64,000 nucleotides of DNA from positions 7,502,001 through 7,566,000 of the forward strand of contig NZ_CP033073.1 of the NCBI RefSeq assembly GCF_003675325.1, written 5' to 3'. The position numbers and the translations under genes are program-made. The notes under the pieces were generated by a model that was not told where the DNA came from, searched no databases, and saw nothing but the letters and a program-made list of their open reading frames with translations. Below are positions 52,429-61,237 of the stretch, piece by piece. Source of the DNA: Streptomyces dangxiongensis (GTDB taxonomy: Bacteria > Actinomycetota > Actinomycetes > Streptomycetales > Streptomycetaceae). Every line of letters begins with the position of its first letter. The stretch's first letter is position 1.

Positions 52429-53052
52429 ATGACGACGGCTCCGGCTCGCCGCCCCCGATTCGCTCCGCGATGGAAGACGTCACGCGACTGGCCCCTGGCC
52501 GCGGCCGCGGTCTCCGCGCTGCTGAGTCTCGTGATGCTCTTCCTGCCCTGGCTGACGACCAGCGCGGGCGACAGCGAGAACGCCTTCGGGGTGGACCTCC
52601 CGACCGCGGGACCGGCGCTGATCGTCGCCATGGCGTTCGCCACGGTCGTCCTGCTGGCCCTGGCCCTGGCCGTGGCAACGGGCGGCAGACGGTACCTGGA
52701 AGCGGCGCTCGTCCCGTCGTCCGTCCTGCTGGCCGTCTACGTCCTGAAGGCGGCGGACGTGTCCGACCTGGCGGACCTGTACAGCCGGCTGGCCGCATCG
52801 TTCACCGGCGCCAGCATCGGCACCGGCGTGGGCCTGTGGCTGGGCCTGGCCTTCGCCGCCCTGACCCTGCTGTTCGTCCTCGCGGCCGTGCTGCTCGGGT
52901 GGGGGACCGGTGACACCCTCACCTACCCGGCGTTCGGCACCGCACGGCGGCCCGGCAACGCCGCACCACCGGCCGGCGACACCACCTTCTACCCGCCCCG
53001 GCCGGACAGCCCGCCCGGCGCCGCCCCGGAACCGCACGACAGAGGCGAGTAA
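52429..53052 (+). CDS. Four-helix membrane protein
   Basis: A 207-residue protein with four hydrophobic segments: AAAVSALLSLVMLFLPWLT, ALIVAMAFATVVLLALALAV, ALVPSSVLLAVYVL and GVGLWLGLAFAALTLLFVLA. The loop after helix 1 is acidic (GDSENAFGVD), and the loop after helix 3 is charged. The C-terminal ~45 residues are Pro/Ala-rich. No family is recognised. GGGAGGACGCA supports the ATG. It lies 215 bases after the sensor phosphatase. Confidence 0.7.
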   Translation: MTTAPARRPRFAPRWKTSRDWPLAAAAVSALLSLVMLFLPWLTTSAGDSENAFGVDLPTAGPALIVAMAFATVVLLALALAVATGGRRYLEAALVPSSVLLAVYVLKAADVSDLADLYSRLAASFTGASIGTGVGLWLGLAFAALTLLFVLAAVLLGWGTGDTLTYPAFGTARRPGNAAPPAGDTTFYPPRPDSPPGAAPEPHDRGE

Positions 53053-53147
53053 GGAGGGCGAGGGGAGGGCCGGGGTGCCTGCCCGTCGGCCGACGGCACG
53101 ACATCGGCCGATGATCGGACGACCGGCGGGGAACGCCCCGGCCGGGG

Positions 53148-54555
53148 CTACTCGCACACCGTGCCGTCCCGTGGCATCGTGCCGTCGAGCAGATAGGTGT
53201 TCACCGTGTTCGTCACGCAGGTGTCGGTGCCGTACGTCCCGTGCCCCTGCCCCTTGACCGTCAGCTCGACGCCGACGTCCTCGCCGAGTTCGTCGGCCAT
53301 CCGCCTGGCCCCCGCGTACGGAGTGGCCGGGTCTGCGGTGTTGCCGACGAGGAGGATCGGGGCCGCTCCCTCGGCGCTGACGTCCGGATCGTCGGACGCG
53401 CCCCTGACCGGCCAGTCGCTGCACGACAGCAGGCCTGAGGCCAGATCCGCGCCGAAGACGGGCGAGGCCGCCCGGAACCGGGGCAGCATCCGCTCCACGT
53501 CGTGCTGCGTGTAGCGCCGGGCGCTGTCCGCGCAGTGAATGGCCTGGTAGGCGTCCGCCGAGTTGGTGTAATGGCCGCTGGAGTCCCGCCCGTCGTAGGC
53601 GTCGGCGAGCAGGAGGAACGTGGTCCCCGTCCCGTGCTGTCCGGCTTCCCGCAGGGCCTGTGTCAGGTAGGGCCAGGAGTCCTTGGAGTACAGCGCCGCG
53701 GTGATGCCCGTGAGGGCCAGACCACGGGTGAGCCTGCGGCCGTCGCCGGTGGGCAGTGGCCGCGCGTCGAGTCGGTTAGTTGAGCCTGTCGTCGCCGAGG
53801 ACCTGGCGGAGCAGGTCCAGGTCCCGGGCGGCGTCGACCGTGCCGACGTGCGCGAGGACCTTCCCGGAGTGCCGCAGGCAGTCCGGCAGGTACTTGTCCG
53901 ACAGCGCGAGGAGCGCCTGGGCTTCCTTGTCGTTCTTCGGGGTGCCGTCGGACTGGTCGAGGGTTTCGGTGTCCTTGTCGTCCAGGCAGCGCACGGGCGC
54001 GCTGGCACCGACGCCGCGCGGGTCGAGACTGACCAGGTCGTAGCGGGTGTGCAGGGCCGCGTACTGCCCCGAGAGCTGGGGGAGACCGGCGACGCCGGAA
54101 GCGCCGGGGCCGCCGAAGTTGAACACGAGCGAGCCGATGCGCCGCTGTCCGTGCCCGGGGCGGGCTCTCGCGCGGATCAGCGCCAGGGTGATCGTGTCGC
54201 CGCCCGGGTCCGCGTAGTCGAGGGGGACCTTCAGGGCGGCGCACTCCCAGGATGTGCCGTCCGGCAGCGCTTTCGGCGCCTCGGCGTCCGAGGCCTGGAG
54301 GGCGGTGGGAGCCCGGCAGCTCCGCCAGGCGGGTCTCTGCCCTGTGAGCGAGGCGGGCAAGGGTGCGCCCGGCTGCGCGGCCGGCGGGGCCGCGGTGGGT
54401 GTCGCCGTGGCGTGCCCCGGGAGCGTGGGCACGGCGGTCGCCGGGAGCAGGACACCGGCGCAGAGCGTCGCGGCCGAGGCGACGACCAGGGTGATACGGG
54501 CGGTGTGCCCCGTGGGCCGGGGGCGTGCGTGGTCGGAGTGGCCATCGTGGATCAT
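53148..54555 (-). pseudogene. Tripeptidyl aminopeptidase-like alpha/beta hydrolase with catalytic segment deleted
   Basis: The first frame starts at 54555, with a signal peptide (ITLVVASAATLCAGVLLPAT), then WECAALKVPLDYADPGGD, FNFGGPGASG (oxyanion) and VSLDPRGVGAS. It ends at an in-frame TAA right after GDDRLN. The expected continuation (Y-x-G-x-S-Y-G with the catalytic serine, and roughly 90-110 more residues) is missing. The C-terminal domain resumes in another frame at RLDARPLPTGDGRRLT, with the Asp (GNTADPATP) and His (KGQGHGTYG) regions and the usual end DGTMPRDGTVCE. The gene is dead: its nucleophile is gone. Confidence 0.9.
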
Positions 54556-54779
54556 GGTCTTGCCTGTCGCTGTCGACGCCGGGTGGATCCCGCTCAGGCG
54601 TCGGGGCCGGGCGGGTGACGGATCACCTCCAGTGAGCCCGGGACCGTACAGGGGCGTCATGTTCCGGGAACTCGGGACTTGACGCCGACCGGCCGAAGAC
54701 AGCGTGCCGCCCTCTTGACGGCGACCGGCCGGTGACACTGCGCCGCCCGGTCTCCGAAACCGGCGGCTGAGCGGCGGCG

Positions 54780-55241
54780 AGTCGTCCCCGCGCCGCCGCT
54801 CGGCCGCCCTTTCCGGTGCCTGGGAACCGTCCTCGTCGTCGCCGCAGTCGTGGTACACGTACTGGTCGATGTCCAGCGACGCCCCGGCCCTGGCGAGCCA
54901 GGCCAGCAGGTCCGCCCCGAGGAAGACGCCCTTGTGCTGCGGGTCGTCGGGATCGGTGATCGACTGGACGAGCACCGGGGAGACGTCGGCGTCCCCGGAG
55001 CGGGCCAGCCGCCCCGGGGCGGCGGCGAACTCCGGCCCCCGGCCGAGGACCACCGGTTCCAGATCCTCCGGCCGTGCGGGCCGTGCGGGCCGTGCGGGCC
55101 GTGCGAGCGCGGCGGCGACTGGGGGCGCCTGCGGCTGCCGATCGCGGCCGACTCGTCGGGTGCGGCCCACAGCCTCGCGGAGATCCCCTGAGGTTGCAGG
55201 GACCCGCTGACCACCCCGAGGTACATGCGGAACGCGCTCAC
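54780..55241 (-). pseudogene. Decayed unknown gene with internal 9-bp repeats
   Basis: Two protein-like pieces lie in different frames. From the GTG at 55241: AFRMYLGVVSGSLQPQGISA then RLWAAPDESAAIG. In the other frame: PEDLEPVVLGRGPEFAAAPG, then DPDDPQHKGVFLGADLLAWL and IDQYVYHDCGDDED. The switch is in or near the 9-bp repeat block at 55070-55105. The second frame has no stop until it merges with the peptidase pseudogene, so the true 3' end is unclear. I do not recognise the family. Confidence 0.5.
55070..55105. repeat. Perfect 9-bp tandem repeat, four copies
   Basis: Four exact copies of ggccgtgcg run from 55070 to 55105. On the minus strand they encode a repeating three-residue unit in any frame. 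The unit length preserves frame, so expansion alone does not explain the break in the surrounding gene. Confidence 0.9.
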
Positions 55242-55434
55242 GGGTGTTGCGTGCGCGCCGGAGCGCGCGGTCGCCAACACGGTGAACCGTTACCAGCGGT
55301 CATGATCAACCCGAACCGGGCACCGTCGGTTCCGCGGGTCGAAGCCGCCGGTCGTGCCCTACTCCCGCCGCCGGCGCGGCTCTTGGGTGCGCACCGGTAC
55401 GTTTGCCCGTGCGGTGGCGGGCAACGCGAAGCCC

Positions 55435-55863
55435 ATGACTGAATCGAACAGCGGGACGAGTCGAAAGTCCGATCAGGAGCGGCAGACCGCCTCGAAGGCC
55501 CGGCGGACGGCGGACAAGGCGACGGCGCCGGCCGGTCGCGCGGCGAAGAAGGCCGTGGCGGCCTCCGACGGCGCGACGTCGGCCGTGAAGGCCGGTACCG
55601 AGCGGACGGCGGAGGTGACGAGCGGCGCCGTCCGCACCGCGGCCCGCGGCGTCGAGACCGGCCGTCAGGCGCTGGTCACGGCGTCCGGCCAGGTCGCGTC
55701 CACCGCCAAGACGGCCTGGACGGTGGTCGCCCACCGCAAGCTGGTCGCCGCCGGTGTCAGCGCGGGCCTGACCGCGATGACCGTGGCGTCGTACGCGATG
55801 GGCCGCCGGGCCGAGCGCCAGACCCACGGGCCGCTCACGCGCCTCACCCAGGGCCGTTTCTGA
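55435..55863 (+). CDS. Ala-rich protein with one C-terminal hydrophobic segment
   Basis: A 142-residue protein. The first ~95 residues are an Ala/Lys/Thr/Arg-rich amphipathic stretch with short repeats (ASKARRTADKATAPAGRAAK; AVKAGTERTAEVTSGAVRTA), resembling apolipoprotein-like or LEA-like helices. A hydrophobic segment follows (KLVAAGVSAGLTAMTVASYA) and a basic tail. It could coat a membrane or interact with DNA or lipid bodies; no evidence chooses between these. It is the only intact gene between the peptidase remnant and the snapalysin gene. Confidence 0.65.
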   Translation: MTESNSGTSRKSDQERQTASKARRTADKATAPAGRAAKKAVAASDGATSAVKAGTERTAEVTSGAVRTAARGVETGRQALVTASGQVASTAKTAWTVVAHRKLVAAGVSAGLTAMTVASYAMGRRAERQTHGPLTRLTQGRF

Positions 55864-55960
55864 CACATGGCCGGCGCACGCGGGCACACGCCCCGCGTGA
55901 AGCCGTGCCGCGGACGTGCGGGCGGGGCCGGCGGGGCCGGCCGCGCCAGGCGCACACTTC

Positions 55961-56034
55961 TCGACGCAGGGGCCCGGTCTTCACTGAACGAGGTGCTGAG
56001 CATCTCACTGAACGAAGGCCGGGCCCCTGCCGTC
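55961..56034. terminator. Long near-perfect hairpin between convergent genes
   Basis: The arms cgacgcaggggcccggtctt+c (55961-55981) and its partner at 56013-56034 pair over about 21 bases with one mismatch and one bulge. The 31-base loop contains a 9-bp direct repeat (actgaacga, one copy each side) around a tgctgagca centre. It lies between the stops of the 55435 gene (plus) and the snapalysin gene (minus) and probably ends both transcripts. Confidence 0.75.
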
Positions 56035-56130
56035 GTGCACGGCGGCGGCACGGACCGCGGATCGACGCCGTGGTCCGCACCGCCGTGGCGGGCCGGCCCG
56101 TGGGGGAGGCCGGCCCGCTCGCTCACCGGG

Positions 56131-56817
56131 TCAGCCGGTCTTCGCCACCTGGGCGAGGGCCTTGGTGAGGCCGTTGGCCCACAGTTGGTTGACACGGGCG
56201 CGCTCGGTGCTGTTCGGGTACCGGTTGGTGCAGGACGTGCCGGGGCCGCCGCCCGACATCAGCTCGCTGCACGGGCCGCTGTAGTGGTCCGGCAGCCCCA
56301 GCACGTGACCGGTCTCGTGGGCCGCCACCCGGATCGAGTCGTACTGCCGGTTCTGCGTGTAGTCCAGGAAGATGTAGCCGCTGCCGTGGCCGTCGGTGGA
56401 GGCGTACGACCCGCGCGAGTCGTTGCCCTCGTAGTAGGAGAAGTCGGCGCTGCCCGTCGTCGCCTGGAGCTTGACGTTGGACACGGAGCTGTTCCAGATG
56501 GAGGCGGCGCTCGATATCTGGGAGCGGAAGCTCGGCGCCTGGGCGGTGTTGTAGTAGACGGTCACCACCTTGAGGGTGGGCTGGGCGGCCTGCCGCTTGG
56601 CGACCGACTTCAGTACGGCGTCGAAGAACGCCTTGTTGCCGGTCTTCTCGCTCGAGCCGACGTAGCCGGCGGTGGCGGAGTGGGCCGGTATCGTGGCGGT
56701 GCTCCGGGCGCTCGCCGGGCTCGCGGTGCCGAGCGCGGCGGAGGCCAGACCGACACCGAGCGCGAGGGCCAGCAGTCGTCTGTTCTTCGGCCCGGTGCTG
56801 GTGCGGAACGACGTCAT
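56131..56817 (-). CDS. snpA: Snapalysin-type secreted zinc metalloprotease (M7)
   Basis: A 228-residue protein. Residues 1 to ~38 are a signal peptide ([18 protein letters not shown], cleaving near ASA). A short propeptide follows. The zinc motif is His167-Glu168-x2-His171-x5-Asp177 ([11 protein letters not shown]), the snapalysin variation with Asp as third ligand, and the downstream segment reads [17 protein letters not shown] with two cysteines. It is a small neutral protease of streptomycetes. The divergent LysR gene and the palindrome between them match the known snpA/snpR arrangement. Confidence 0.94.
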   Translation of the reverse strand: MTSFRTSTGPKNRRLLALALGVGLASAALGTASPASARSTATIPAHSATAGYVGSSEKTGNKAFFDAVLKSVAKRQAAQPTLKVVTVYYNTAQAPSFRSQISSAASIWNSSVSNVKLQATTGSADFSYYEGNDSRGSYASTDGHGSGYIFLDYTQNRQYDSIRVAAHETGHVLGLPDHYSGPCSELMSGGGPGTSCTNRYPNSTERARVNQLWANGLTKALAQVAKTG

Positions 56818-56898
56818 GGGGGGCTCCTACTCGTCCTGTGGGGTTGAACGATCGGTTGCCAGTGAGTCTCCGGCAGGCCAACGGGACGGCGGATGATG

Positions 56899-56913
56899 GC
56901 AATCGGGGATTGC
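56899..56913. promoter_or_regulatory. LysR-type palindrome between snpA and snpR
   Basis: A perfect 15-bp palindrome, gcaatc-ggg-gattgc, lies midway in the 181-base divergent interval, about 82 bases from the snpA start and 86 bases from the LysR start. With the T at 56897 and A at 56909 it also fits the T-N11-A box recognised by LysR-type regulators. It is the best candidate binding site for the adjacent regulator. Confidence 0.65.
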
Positions 56914-56998
56914 ACGGGGCTATCGGCGGCCGACTCGTCCACTTTCGTTGGAACTTGAACATCTGGTGCGGTGCCGCGCGCCCCCTTACGCTCCCCCC

Positions 56999-58012
56999 AT
57001 GGAGCTCGAGGTGAGGCATCTGCGCGTTCTCTGCGCCATCGCCGACACCGGCAGTCTGCACAAAGCGGCACGGCAACTGGGCCTTGCGCAGCCCACGTTG
57101 AGTACTCAACTGGCACGCATCGAGCGCGCGCTCGGTGCGCAGCTCTTCGTGCGGACCCGGACCGGCTGCCGGCCGACCCCGCTGGGGCTGGTGGTGCTGA
57201 GCCGGGCCAGGCCGCTGGTGGCGGAGTTCGCGGCGCTGGTCACGGAGACCCGGGCGGCCGCCGCTCGTGCCGCCGGGGGGTGCCGGCTGCGTATCGGTGC
57301 CACGGCGAGCCGGGCCATCCCGGGCTGGCTGCGCCTGCTACGGGCCCGGGTTCCGCGCGTCGAACCGACGCTGGAGATGAACGCCTCCGCCAATGCCCTG
57401 CTCGGCATGGTCGCCGCCGGCCGGCTCGACATGGCGTTCGTGCACGAGGTCGAGGGCAGTCCGCTGCGCGTTCCGCCCGGCCTGCGTCTGCGCGTGCTGG
57501 TCGAACGCGAACCGCAGTTCGTCACACTCGCCGCGGACCATCCGGCGGCGGCGCGGGCGGAGGTGAGCCTGGCCGACCTGTCCGGCGACCGCTGGATGAT
57601 CGACTCCACGGTCGACGGCGAGTGGGACGCACTGTGCCGGGTGCTGCGGGCCGCGGGCCTCAACTCCGACATCCTGCACGGCGACTACCTCACCGCCTAC
57701 TCGCTGGCCGCCATCGGCGAGGTGGTCACGGTCAGCCAGCCGACCGCCCCTGTCCGCACCGATCTCGCCATCCGCCCCCTGGAGGGCGACCCGATAGGGG
57801 TACGTCTGCTGCTCGCGGCCCGCACGGAGGACGACCTGGACGACGTCTACCCGGAGTTGGAGACGGCCTACTGGGCGGTGGCCCAGGAGGCACCGGCCTA
57901 CCGGAAGTGGTTACAGCGCGCGCACCCACCCGGCCCGGACGCCTGCCGGAACGGCCACGGTTCACCGGTGCCGGCGCGGTGGCCGGTGGCGGCCGACCTG
58001 CGCTCGCGGTGA
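56999..58012 (+). CDS. snpR: LysR family regulator, probable activator of the snapalysin gene
   Basis: A 337-residue protein. The helix-turn-helix at residues 1-60 reads LEVRHLRVLCAIADTGSLHK, LGLAQPTLSTQLARIERALG. The effector domain (~90-300) is of the usual type, and the C-terminus adds an unusual ~30-residue Pro/Gly tail. Divergent position to the snpA-type gene and the T-N11-A palindrome between them indicate that it activates the protease. The start ATG at 56999 lacks a strong ribosome site, so a weak or leaderless-like start is possible; an upstream in-frame start exists at 56948. Confidence 0.9.
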   Translation: MELEVRHLRVLCAIADTGSLHKAARQLGLAQPTLSTQLARIERALGAQLFVRTRTGCRPTPLGLVVLSRARPLVAEFAALVTETRAAAARAAGGCRLRIGATASRAIPGWLRLLRARVPRVEPTLEMNASANALLGMVAAGRLDMAFVHEVEGSPLRVPPGLRLRVLVEREPQFVTLAADHPAAARAEVSLADLSGDRWMIDSTVDGEWDALCRVLRAAGLNSDILHGDYLTAYSLAAIGEVVTVSQPTAPVRTDLAIRPLEGDPIGVRLLLAARTEDDLDDVYPELETAYWAVAQEAPAYRKWLQRAHPPGPDACRNGHGSPVPARWPVAADLRSR

Positions 58013-58106
58013 GGGCTGGGGCCGGCGCCGGTCGGCGTCCCATCGGACGGGACCGCCGGGCCCGGCCGGCACACCCCGACCCGCCGTGGGCGGTATTGAC
58101 GCACTG

Positions 58107-58925
58107 TCAGGTCCGCTGTCCCCAGGCCATGACCATGCCGGGGCCCAGCTCGGCGAGCCCGGGCGAGGCCAGGTAGGCGAGTGCCTCGTCGATGACCGCG
58201 GCGTCCACCAGGCCGGTCTCCTCCAGCGCGGGGCGCATCCGGCTCCATGTCTCGGACCAGAACCGGGCCAGTGGGCCGCCCGCGACCAGCGGCGGGATGA
58301 ACAGTTCCGCGGCGACGTGCTGGAGACCCTCCTCCTTCAGGATGTGCGGGTACGCCGGGACGGAGGAGGTGTCGGTGCCGATCGTCGTCCGCAGTGCCTG
58401 CCACAGCGCGTCCATGGTGCGACGGTAGGCGGAGGACGTGTCCAGGGCGTTCGGCACCTCCAGGGCGTCGCCCAGCAGCAGCCGGCCTCCGGGAGCGAGC
58501 CATCGCACGAGCCGTGTGACGAGCCGGCGGCGCTGAGGCAGGTGCATGAGGACGAACCTGGCGTGGATGAGGTCGAAGCTGCCCGGACGCAGGCTCTCGT
58601 CGGTGAGATCTCCGGTGACCACCCGCAGCCTGGGGTCCGCGCGGACGTCCAGCCGGCCGGTGTCCCGGTCCAGGGCGACCACCTCGTCGACACCCGCCTC
58701 CTCCAGCAGCCAGCGCGCCACGGTCCCCGTGCCGGCGCCCACTTCGAGGCAGCGGCTGCCCGGTCCGGCGCCGAGAGCCCGCAGGCGCCGTGTGGTCACG
58801 GGGTCGTAGACCAGTGCTGCCGCGTCGATCCGCGCGGTCTCCCCGGGGCGGTCCGGTTCGAACAGGTCCTCGCCGTAGTGGCCGTCCCCGGCGGTGGCCC
58901 CTCCCGAAGGCGGCGGTGTGTTCAT
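58107..58925 (-). CDS. SAM-dependent class I methyltransferase
   Basis: A 272-residue protein. SAM motif I reads CLEVGAGTGTVARWLLEE (~residues 58-75), followed by an acidic residue (VALDRDTGRLDV), GDLTDESLRPGSFDLIHARF and LMHLPQRRRLV, then a GGRLLLGDALEV segment. It resembles UbiE/methyltransferase domain 25 proteins. The substrate is unknown. ATG 58925 has GGAGG about seven bases upstream. It is convergent with the LysR gene and divergent from the lipoprotein gene. Confidence 0.88.
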   Translation of the reverse strand: MNTPPPSGGATAGDGHYGEDLFEPDRPGETARIDAAALVYDPVTTRRLRALGAGPGSRCLEVGAGTGTVARWLLEEAGVDEVVALDRDTGRLDVRADPRLRVVTGDLTDESLRPGSFDLIHARFVLMHLPQRRRLVTRLVRWLAPGGRLLLGDALEVPNALDTSSAYRRTMDALWQALRTTIGTDTSSVPAYPHILKEEGLQHVAAELFIPPLVAGGPLARFWSETWSRMRPALEETGLVDAAVIDEALAYLASPGLAELGPGMVMAWGQRT

Positions 58926-59103
58926 GATGGGACCTCCCGCGCCGGTGGCCGTGGCGTCCCTCGGTACTGGGAAGGGAACGTCGTCCCACCATGGACGCGC
59001 ACATCCGAAGTTCCGCCGGATCGCGGCCCACGGCACCCCGGTCCCATCCGAATGGCCGAGCGGCGGGCGGGTGGTGGGGTCGTGCCGGGGCACCCGAAGG
59101 CGC

Positions 59104-59889
59104 ATGAAGGTGACCGAGAGAAGATGCCTGCCCCGTCTCACCGCGGTCCTGGCGCTGCTGCCCCTGGCCGTGGCGTGCGGCGGCGCACACCAGGGATCCG
59201 GCGGTGGGACGGCGGCGGCAGGACCGGCGCCCGGCGCGCTGGGCGACACCCTTGTCGTCACCAGCGACAACGGGCTGAGGTTACGTCCGGCCGACGGCCA
59301 CCGGGTCACGGTGGACGGCCACGTCGACCAGGCCGACCGCCACTGGTCCCACCATGCCGGGACCTGGGTCCTGGACCTGTCCTGCGGGCGCCGGGACGAC
59401 GCGGACCGCGGCCGGGACGACGCCCCATGCCCCCGCATGCCCGAGGTGGACGTCCCCGACGGCGTCAGCGTCACGGTGAGCGCCCGCAACGCCGGCATCG
59501 ACGCCGTGGGAGTCCCGGCCGGCCTGGACCTGACGACGGTCAACGGCGATGTCACGGTGACCCGTTCCGGCCGGAGCGGGGACGTGACCCGGCTGGCCAC
59601 CCGCAACGGCTCGGTGCGCGCAGTCGCTCTCGACGCACGCCGGCTGACGGCCGTGACCACCAACGGGGACGTGATCCTGGCGTGCGGCACCGCGCCCACG
59701 GCCGTCACCGCGAGGACCACCAACGGCTCGGTCGGCGTGACCGTTCCGCACGACAGCCCCGCCTACCGGGTCACCGCCGCCACGGCCAACGGCCGCGCCA
59801 CCGTGGACGTTCCCGCGCGGAAGGCCGGCCACGGTCCCGCCATGAAGCTGACCACGGTCAACGGCGACGTCGACGCGCGCCGCGACTGA
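59104..59889 (+). CDS. Lipoprotein with DUF4097-type repeated beta motif
   Basis: A 261-residue protein. The signal peptide ends in the lipobox LAVACGG (Cys25), so it is attached to the outer face of the membrane. The second half has at least six repeats of the pattern (T)TxNGxVxV (LTTVNGDVTV, TRNGSVRAV, TTNGDVILA, TTNGSVGV, ATANGRATV, LTTVNGDVDA), the ladder of a right-handed beta helix seen in DUF4097 adhesin-like proteins. The linker has two paired acidic stretches. GAAGG precedes the ATG. Function unknown. Confidence 0.85.
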   Translation: MKVTERRCLPRLTAVLALLPLAVACGGAHQGSGGGTAAAGPAPGALGDTLVVTSDNGLRLRPADGHRVTVDGHVDQADRHWSHHAGTWVLDLSCGRRDDADRGRDDAPCPRMPEVDVPDGVSVTVSARNAGIDAVGVPAGLDLTTVNGDVTVTRSGRSGDVTRLATRNGSVRAVALDARRLTAVTTNGDVILACGTAPTAVTARTTNGSVGVTVPHDSPAYRVTAATANGRATVDVPARKAGHGPAMKLTTVNGDVDARRD

Positions 59890-60041
59890 ACCGCCCTCGA
59901 CCGTCCCGTCCTTCTCCCGTCGTGGCGGCGGACGAACGACGTCCGCCGCCCCGTACGGGACGTCAGGGTGTGGCCGGTCCGGTCAGGGGCATCCGCAGTG
60001 CACTGAGTGCGTCACCACCCGGCTTCGAAGGGATCAGCATC

Positions 60042-60218
60042 ATGTTGGCCATCGTCTCGGCGGTCCTGTTCTTCATCGCGTTCCTGATCAACGCGGCTGA
60101 CATCTCGACCAACGACACCTTCACCTCGACGAACATCATGCTCCTCGGGCTGACCGTGCTCGCCCTGCACCTCGCGGGGGTGGGCAGCGGCTGGACGGCC
60201 CGGGGCCGCAGACACTGA
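60042..60218 (+). CDS. Small two-helix membrane protein
   Basis: A 58-residue protein with helices at about 2-20 (LAIVSAVLFFIAFLINA) and 32-48 (IMLLGLTVLALHLAGVG) and a basic tail. The loop is polar (DISTNDTFTST). The ATG is preceded by GAAGGGATC. Proteins of this shape occur widely in actinobacteria, often beside other membrane genes, but no function is known. It converges with the gene at 60256. Confidence 0.6.
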   Translation: MLAIVSAVLFFIAFLINAADISTNDTFTSTNIMLLGLTVLALHLAGVGSGWTARGRRH

Positions 60219-60232
60219 GCGGCACGAGAAGT

Positions 60233-60273
60233 GCCCGGCACCCCGGCGGTGTTCGCTACCGGGGTGCCCGGGC
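60233..60273. terminator. Hairpin between convergent small membrane gene and operon
   Basis: Arms gcccggcaccccgg (60233-60246) and ccggggtgcccgggc (60259-60273) pair with a single-base bulge around a 12-base loop. The right arm overlaps the last codons of the minus-strand gene. Probably a bidirectional terminator. Confidence 0.7.
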
Positions 60274-60789
60274 CGGCTCTCCGGCCTTCAGCGCGGCGTC
60301 CATCGTGCGCAGGCGCTCGTGCCGGCGGTTGCCGTGGTAGATGATCCAGCCGACGAAGACCACGGTGAGCACCGCGAACCCGACCGCCTGGCGGACCGTG
60401 CCGGTGAACACCATCAACAGCGTGACGGCGGTGAAGAGCACTGCCAGGCAGATCAGGGCCGGCACGCGGTGACGCATGCGGTGCAGGCGCTGTGCCACGA
60501 GTTCGCGCATGGCCCCGCGCTCCTCGGGGGCCGACGGCACCTCGCCCCGGCGCAGCTTGGCGTCCAGTGCCACGACCGCGTCCGCCGAGCCGCCGGCGGC
60601 GCGCCTCTCCTTGCGCCGCCGGGTGAGCACCACGGCGATCGCCCCGACGGAGGTGAACGCCGTACGGAGCAGCACCGACAGCACCGGTCGCCCGGGGAAG
60701 AGCACCACGATCAGCGCCACGGCCACGAGCAGGGACAGCGTCAGTTGCAACCACAGGTGCCGGGCGAGGAGCAGACGGACGCGGTTCAT
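60256..60789 (-). CDS. Membrane protein of a two-gene operon
   Basis: A 177-residue protein with about four helices in two pairs (LWLQLTLSLLVAVALIVVLF; LLRTAFTSVGAIAVVL; LICLAVLFTAVTLLMVF; AVGFAVLTVVFVGWII). Between the pairs lies a soluble charged segment (RRRKERRAAGGSADAVVALD ... RRGEVPSAPEERGAMRELV). The C-terminus has a short helix (HERLRTMDAALKAGEPARAP). No family recognised. Its start overlaps the stop of the preceding gene (ATGA), so the two products are likely made together. Confidence 0.7.
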   Translation of the reverse strand: MNRVRLLLARHLWLQLTLSLLVAVALIVVLFPGRPVLSVLLRTAFTSVGAIAVVLTRRRKERRAAGGSADAVVALDAKLRRGEVPSAPEERGAMRELVAQRLHRMRHRVPALICLAVLFTAVTLLMVFTGTVRQAVGFAVLTVVFVGWIIYHGNRRHERLRTMDAALKAGEPARAPR

Positions 60790-61064
60790 CGCCGGTCCCC
60801 GGGGAAGGACCGCGTCCGGCGCCGCACGGCCGACACGCGCAGGACGAGCGCCAGGGCCGGCAGGGCCCACGCCGCGCCGGAGTAGGCCCACCGTGCCGAT
60901 CCGTGCAGCGAGCCGACCGATTCCAGTACCGCCCACACCGCCAGCACCACGCACAGGCAGGTCCAGGCGATGTCCGAGAGGCGGGCACGGAGCTGTTCGC
61001 GTTGTCTCGTCCCGGGTCCGAGGTCCCCGACCGCGGGGGCCTGAAAGGCTTTCCGTGACACCAC
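60786..61064 (-). CDS. Small two-helix membrane protein, first gene of the operon
   Basis: A 92-residue protein with a hydrophilic N-terminus (TRQREQLRARLSD), one helix at about 31-48 (IAWTCLCVVLAVWAVLES) and a second at ~60-78 (WAYSGAAWALPALALVLRV), ending in a basic tail. The start is one of two adjacent GTG codons (61064 or 61061) with GGAGGAGG seven bases upstream. It overlaps the next gene by four bases. No family recognised. Confidence 0.65.
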   Translation of the reverse strand: MVSRKAFQAPAVGDLGPGTRQREQLRARLSDIAWTCLCVVLAVWAVLESVGSLHGSARWAYSGAAWALPALALVLRVSAVRRRTRSFPGDRR

Positions 61065-61237
61065 GGGCCTCCTCCTTCCATCGTTGTCCGGGCTGTGCGC
61101 GTACCCCGCGTCCGCCCCGGCAGGCTGGTCAAATTCCTTGCAATAGGAGGAAGTTGACGTTCCGGGTCGGTGGAGGCTGTCCGGTGCCGGCCGTCCGGGG
61201 CGCGCGCTCGCGGAGGCCGGCGCCGTACCCGGGCCCG

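Noticed and set aside
55070..55105. Short tandem repeats as a CRISPR array
   Set aside because: The units are only 9 bp and have no spacers; no cas genes are near.
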